NCBI GenBank assembly: GCA_905193765.1
Contig: CAJJPZ010000103.1
Location: 1 to 7,549 of the forward strand
Length of the DNA: 7,549 nt
Direction of reading: 5' to 3'
Source of the DNA: an uncultured Eubacterium sp.
GTDB lineage: Bacteria > Bacillota > Clostridia > Peptostreptococcales > Anaerovoracaceae
The position numbers were made by a program, and so were the translations under genes. Position 1 is the first letter of the stretch. The number at the start of each line of letters is the position of its first letter. This document shows positions 5,329 through 7,549 of this stretch, piece by piece. A model generated the notes under the pieces. It ran no database searches. It was not told the origin of the DNA and saw only the letters and a program-made list of their open reading frames with translations.

Positions 5329-7549
5329 TTCTCACGTTCCTCCTCGATGGTATGGACGATATCCTCCGGACTCATCCCTTCGATATCCAGCTGTTCCTCT
5401 ATCCTGTCATGTGCATATTCTATGCATATCAGGTAAGCGGACAGCAGTATCAGCGAGAGTATCCAGAGCACCAGGAACACCAGCCTTGCCTTTGTGAAAA
5501 GCATCAGCACCAGAAACACCAGCGGTATCGCTATTATGAGTATGAAACCCTGCCGTATCAGTCTCGGATAATGTTTCTCGAATCCGATGGATCTTTTCAG
5601 TATCTGTGCTTTGGCATGTTCATCCCTCATCACGACTTTCATCATCATCTTCAGTCGTGAATCGTCAGACTGGGCCGTCGCTGTCTCGCAGAGCATCATC
5701 TCAGTATCCGCAAGGCGTTTATCGAACATATGGTTCAGGTTCATCAGCAGCGGGCGTATCACCACACCCAGCAGCAGTGCCAGACCTGCAAAGACAAACA
5801 GGGTCATTATATCCTTGATGTAGAACGTGCCGTATATGCCTGCCAGACTTTCGCGCATGGCATCTATCCCGTAGTAGAACGGCATCAGCGGGCAGAGATC
5901 CTGAAAGAACCTCGGCATCATCTCTATAGGATATGTTCCAGAAGAACCCGGTATCTGCAGTATTATAAGCAATACGGCCACAGCCTTGCCTATGTGCTTC
6001 AGCGTTATGGCAAGGGCATATATTATATTGACATAGACGAAGGAACATATCAGTCCCGCCAGCATGAAAGGCACCGGACTGACACACTTCACTCCCAGCA
6101 GCAGCAGATCTCCCAGGCATACGATGAAGCCCTGCACCAGAGCGGCCGCTACGAACATCAGCCACCGGCTGAAATACGCGCATGTCGGCGATATCTTGTG
6201 TTCCAGTCCCTCTCTGTCCACCTCCTGCTTGAGGATAGATACCAGTATCAGACCTCCCACCCATATAGCCAGGTTCGTATAGAACGGAGTCATACCCGAT
6301 CCGTAATTGTCAACATTGTAAAGTGTCCTGGATTCTATCAGCACAGGTGACGCCATGAAGTTGGCTATGGCCCTGCTGTCCAGTCCTTCCAGCGAGAGCA
6401 GTTCCCTGTATACTTTGGAGCTCTTTATGGCATGTATATCGTTTATCACATCCTCCAGCTGACCGTCCACCGACTCCAGGATGGTCCCGGTCTCGCCGAG
6501 GGCCGATGCGCTGGTGTCCAGACTGCTGCCCAGCTGATCCAGGACTCCTCTTACCTGAGCGGTGACAGGCTGTATCCCGTCCAGGGTAGCAGAAAGCCTG
6601 CCGCTGAGTGTGGCCAGATCATCCAGAGACTGGCTCGCCTGCGGCAGCAGGTTTTTCTCTATGTCGCTCCTGTATCCCAGCAGTGTCTTTCTGTTCTGGG
6701 CTGTTATCTTCTCCAGTTCCTTCCTTGTTTCGGCCGCAGTCGCCGTAGCATGTTTTATGGCGGCATTGCCGCTGCTCAGGGATCCTGTCAGTTCCTTCAG
6801 CGATGCATTCTGAGCCTTAAGGCGCTCGATCTGCTGACTGATCTGCTGAGCCAGCTGCGAATCGCTGCCTATCTGATCATGTATCGCTTCCAGCTCCTTC
6901 AGCAGCTTTTCATTTTTGTCCAGTATATCGGAGATGGAGTCCAGATCGCTGCCTACCACAGTTGTGACCTGATCCACCTGTGTCTCGAAATTTCCCAGCT
7001 TCGATGAAGCCGACACTGTGATACTGTTGAGCAGTATGTCCGCCTCCGAAAGGCTCTGTGAACACTGCCCCGAAAATTCTCCCAGTGACTTTCTGCTCTT
7101 CTTCAGCAGTGAGGACGTGTCCTTCAGTGCCGCTGCTGACGACGAGGCTGTATCATCCACCTTGTCCAGCGCAGCCTTCGTATCCTTTATCGCCGCATCC
7201 GCTCCTGCCGCCGTGCTGCTGAAATTCTTCAGGATATCCTGATATTCCTGCAGGTTCGCACGCACCTCGGCGATATCCCGGGCAAGCTCCCAGTCTGCAC
7301 TGTTTATATCGCCGGTGATCCTATCGGCGGCACTGCTCACCAGCCCTGCGATGGCTTCGGAGGCCACCGAGGAGAATGTGTCGTTTATCTCGTTCTGTAT
7401 CGTGGTCGCTCCCGTATCTGTTATCTTCGGAGCGATGGCGTTTTTCTTTTCATTTATGTAGTAGTCCAGCTCGGGCTTGCCGACCTTGCCTGAAAGTATG
7501 CTCAGCAGAGATTTACTGAAGCTCTCAGGTATCACGATAGCGGCATAGT
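5325..7549 (-). CDS. YhgE/Pip-type multi-spanning membrane protein, first paralogue, 5'-truncated by the window edge
   Basis: About 740 residues are visible. The reading frame is open to the window end, where it reads YAAIVIPESF, matching YAAIVIPEDF at residues 109-118 of the downstream paralogue, so roughly 108 N-terminal residues (first membrane helix and start of the outer domain) are missing. Counting from the GTG at 7535 as residue 1: the rest of the conserved N-terminal domain (about 1-60), a long Ala/Ser/Asp/Gln-rich coiled-coil-like region (about 80-370), then a membrane domain with helices near 415-435, 455-480, 488-510, 515-532 and 575-598. It carries the family hallmarks YVNIIY (501-506), GTYPIE and PRFF (533-544) and MPFYYGIDAMRE (551-562). 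Family knowledge: YhgE/Pip proteins are envelope proteins with ABC-2-permease-like C-termini; Lactococcus Pip is a phage receptor and EsaA/YueB of type VII secretion are relatives. Cellular role here is unknown. Unusual: residues about 600-736 form an extra segment with two more helices (663-682, 684-706) and an acidic tail. The stop overlaps the next gene's start. Confidence 0.9.
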   Translation of the reverse strand, partial: YAAIVIPESFSKSLLSILSGKVGKPELDYYINEKKNAIAPKITDTGATTIQNEINDTFSSVASEAIAGLVSSAADRITGDINSADWELARDIAEVRANLQEYQDILKNFSSTAAGADAAIKDTKAALDKVDDTASSSAAALKDTSSLLKKSRKSLGEFSGQCSQSLSEADILLNSITVSASSKLGNFETQVDQVTTVVGSDLDSISDILDKNEKLLKELEAIHDQIGSDSQLAQQISQQIERLKAQNASLKELTGSLSSGNAAIKHATATAAETRKELEKITAQNRKTLLGYRSDIEKNLLPQASQSLDDLATLSGRLSATLDGIQPVTAQVRGVLDQLGSSLDTSASALGETGTILESVDGQLEDVINDIHAIKSSKVYRELLSLEGLDSRAIANFMASPVLIESRTLYNVDNYGSGMTPFYTNLAIWVGGLILVSILKQEVDREGLEHKISPTCAYFSRWLMFVAAALVQGFIVCLGDLLLLGVKCVSPVPFMLAGLICSFVYVNIIYALAITLKHIGKAVAVLLIILQIPGSSGTYPIEMMPRFFQDLCPLMPFYYGIDAMRESLAGIYGTFYIKDIMTLFVFAGLALLLGVVIRPLLMNLNHMFDKRLADTEMMLCETATAQSDDSRLKMMMKVVMRDEHAKAQILKRSIGFEKHYPRLIRQGFILIIAIPLVFLVLMLFTKARLVFLVLWILSLILLSAYLICIEYAHDRIEEQLDIEGMSPEDIVHTIEEEREK
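5339..5345 (-). promoter_or_regulatory. Ribosome-binding site embedded in the end of the upstream gene
   Basis: On the minus strand GAGGAGG lies 10 bases before the ATG at 5328. It is formed by the Glu codons of the terminal EEEREK of the upstream paralogue. Together with the ATGA stop/start overlap (5325-5328) it fixes the start of the second paralogue and predicts translational coupling of the two proteins. Confidence 0.75.

Noticed and set aside
4915..5436. 173-codon open frame on the plus strand
   Set aside because: Antisense to the well-supported YhgE/Pip genes across their overlap; composition (His, Tyr, Arg, Ser rich) is that of a reverse-frame shadow.
3471..6045. Near-identical DNA stretch ATATTGACATAGACGA in both YhgE/Pip genes (near 3476 and 6025)
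   Set aside because: It encodes the shared YVNIIY motif in both paralogues, so it reflects protein conservation rather than a DNA repeat or promoter.
7533..7535. GTG as a start codon for the first YhgE/Pip protein
   Set aside because: It lies inside the conserved YAAIVIPE motif shared with the paralogue, and the frame stays open to the window edge, so the true start is outside the window.

Overview
The window is a compact, single-direction segment: every gene I can support lies on the minus strand, so transcription runs from position 7549 towards position 1. Base composition is intermediate. Ribosome-binding sites are strong AGGAGG-type sites, and the gene set (a DUF5688-type protein, tandem YhgE/Pip proteins, a single-copy FluC channel, an AIM24-like protein) fits a Firmicute, most likely a gut-type Lachnospiraceae or related Clostridia. 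That placement is inference from gene content; no taxonomic marker gene is present.

In transcription order there are three blocks. (1) 7549-2688 is the end of an operon: a 5'-truncated YhgE/Pip-type membrane protein, a second YhgE/Pip paralogue overlapping it by 4 bases (ATGA), and a 110-residue four-helix membrane protein, closed by a rho-independent terminator at 2688-2717. The three genes are evidently co-expressed and probably act at the cell envelope. (2) 2654-1351 holds a fluoride channel gene (crcB/fluC) followed by an AIM24/TIGR00266 family gene, probably co-transcribed and closed by a second clear terminator at 1351-1383. (3) 1299-1 is a promoter, a roughly 260-base structured leader, and a DUF5688-type gene, with an unusual perfect hairpin past its stop codon at the window edge.

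There is no evidence of mobile elements, CRISPR arrays, tRNA or rRNA. The points most worth a second look are the tandem YhgE/Pip pair with its small membrane partner, the extra two-helix C-terminal extension on the first paralogue, and the long leader with two large inverted repeats before the DUF5688 gene.
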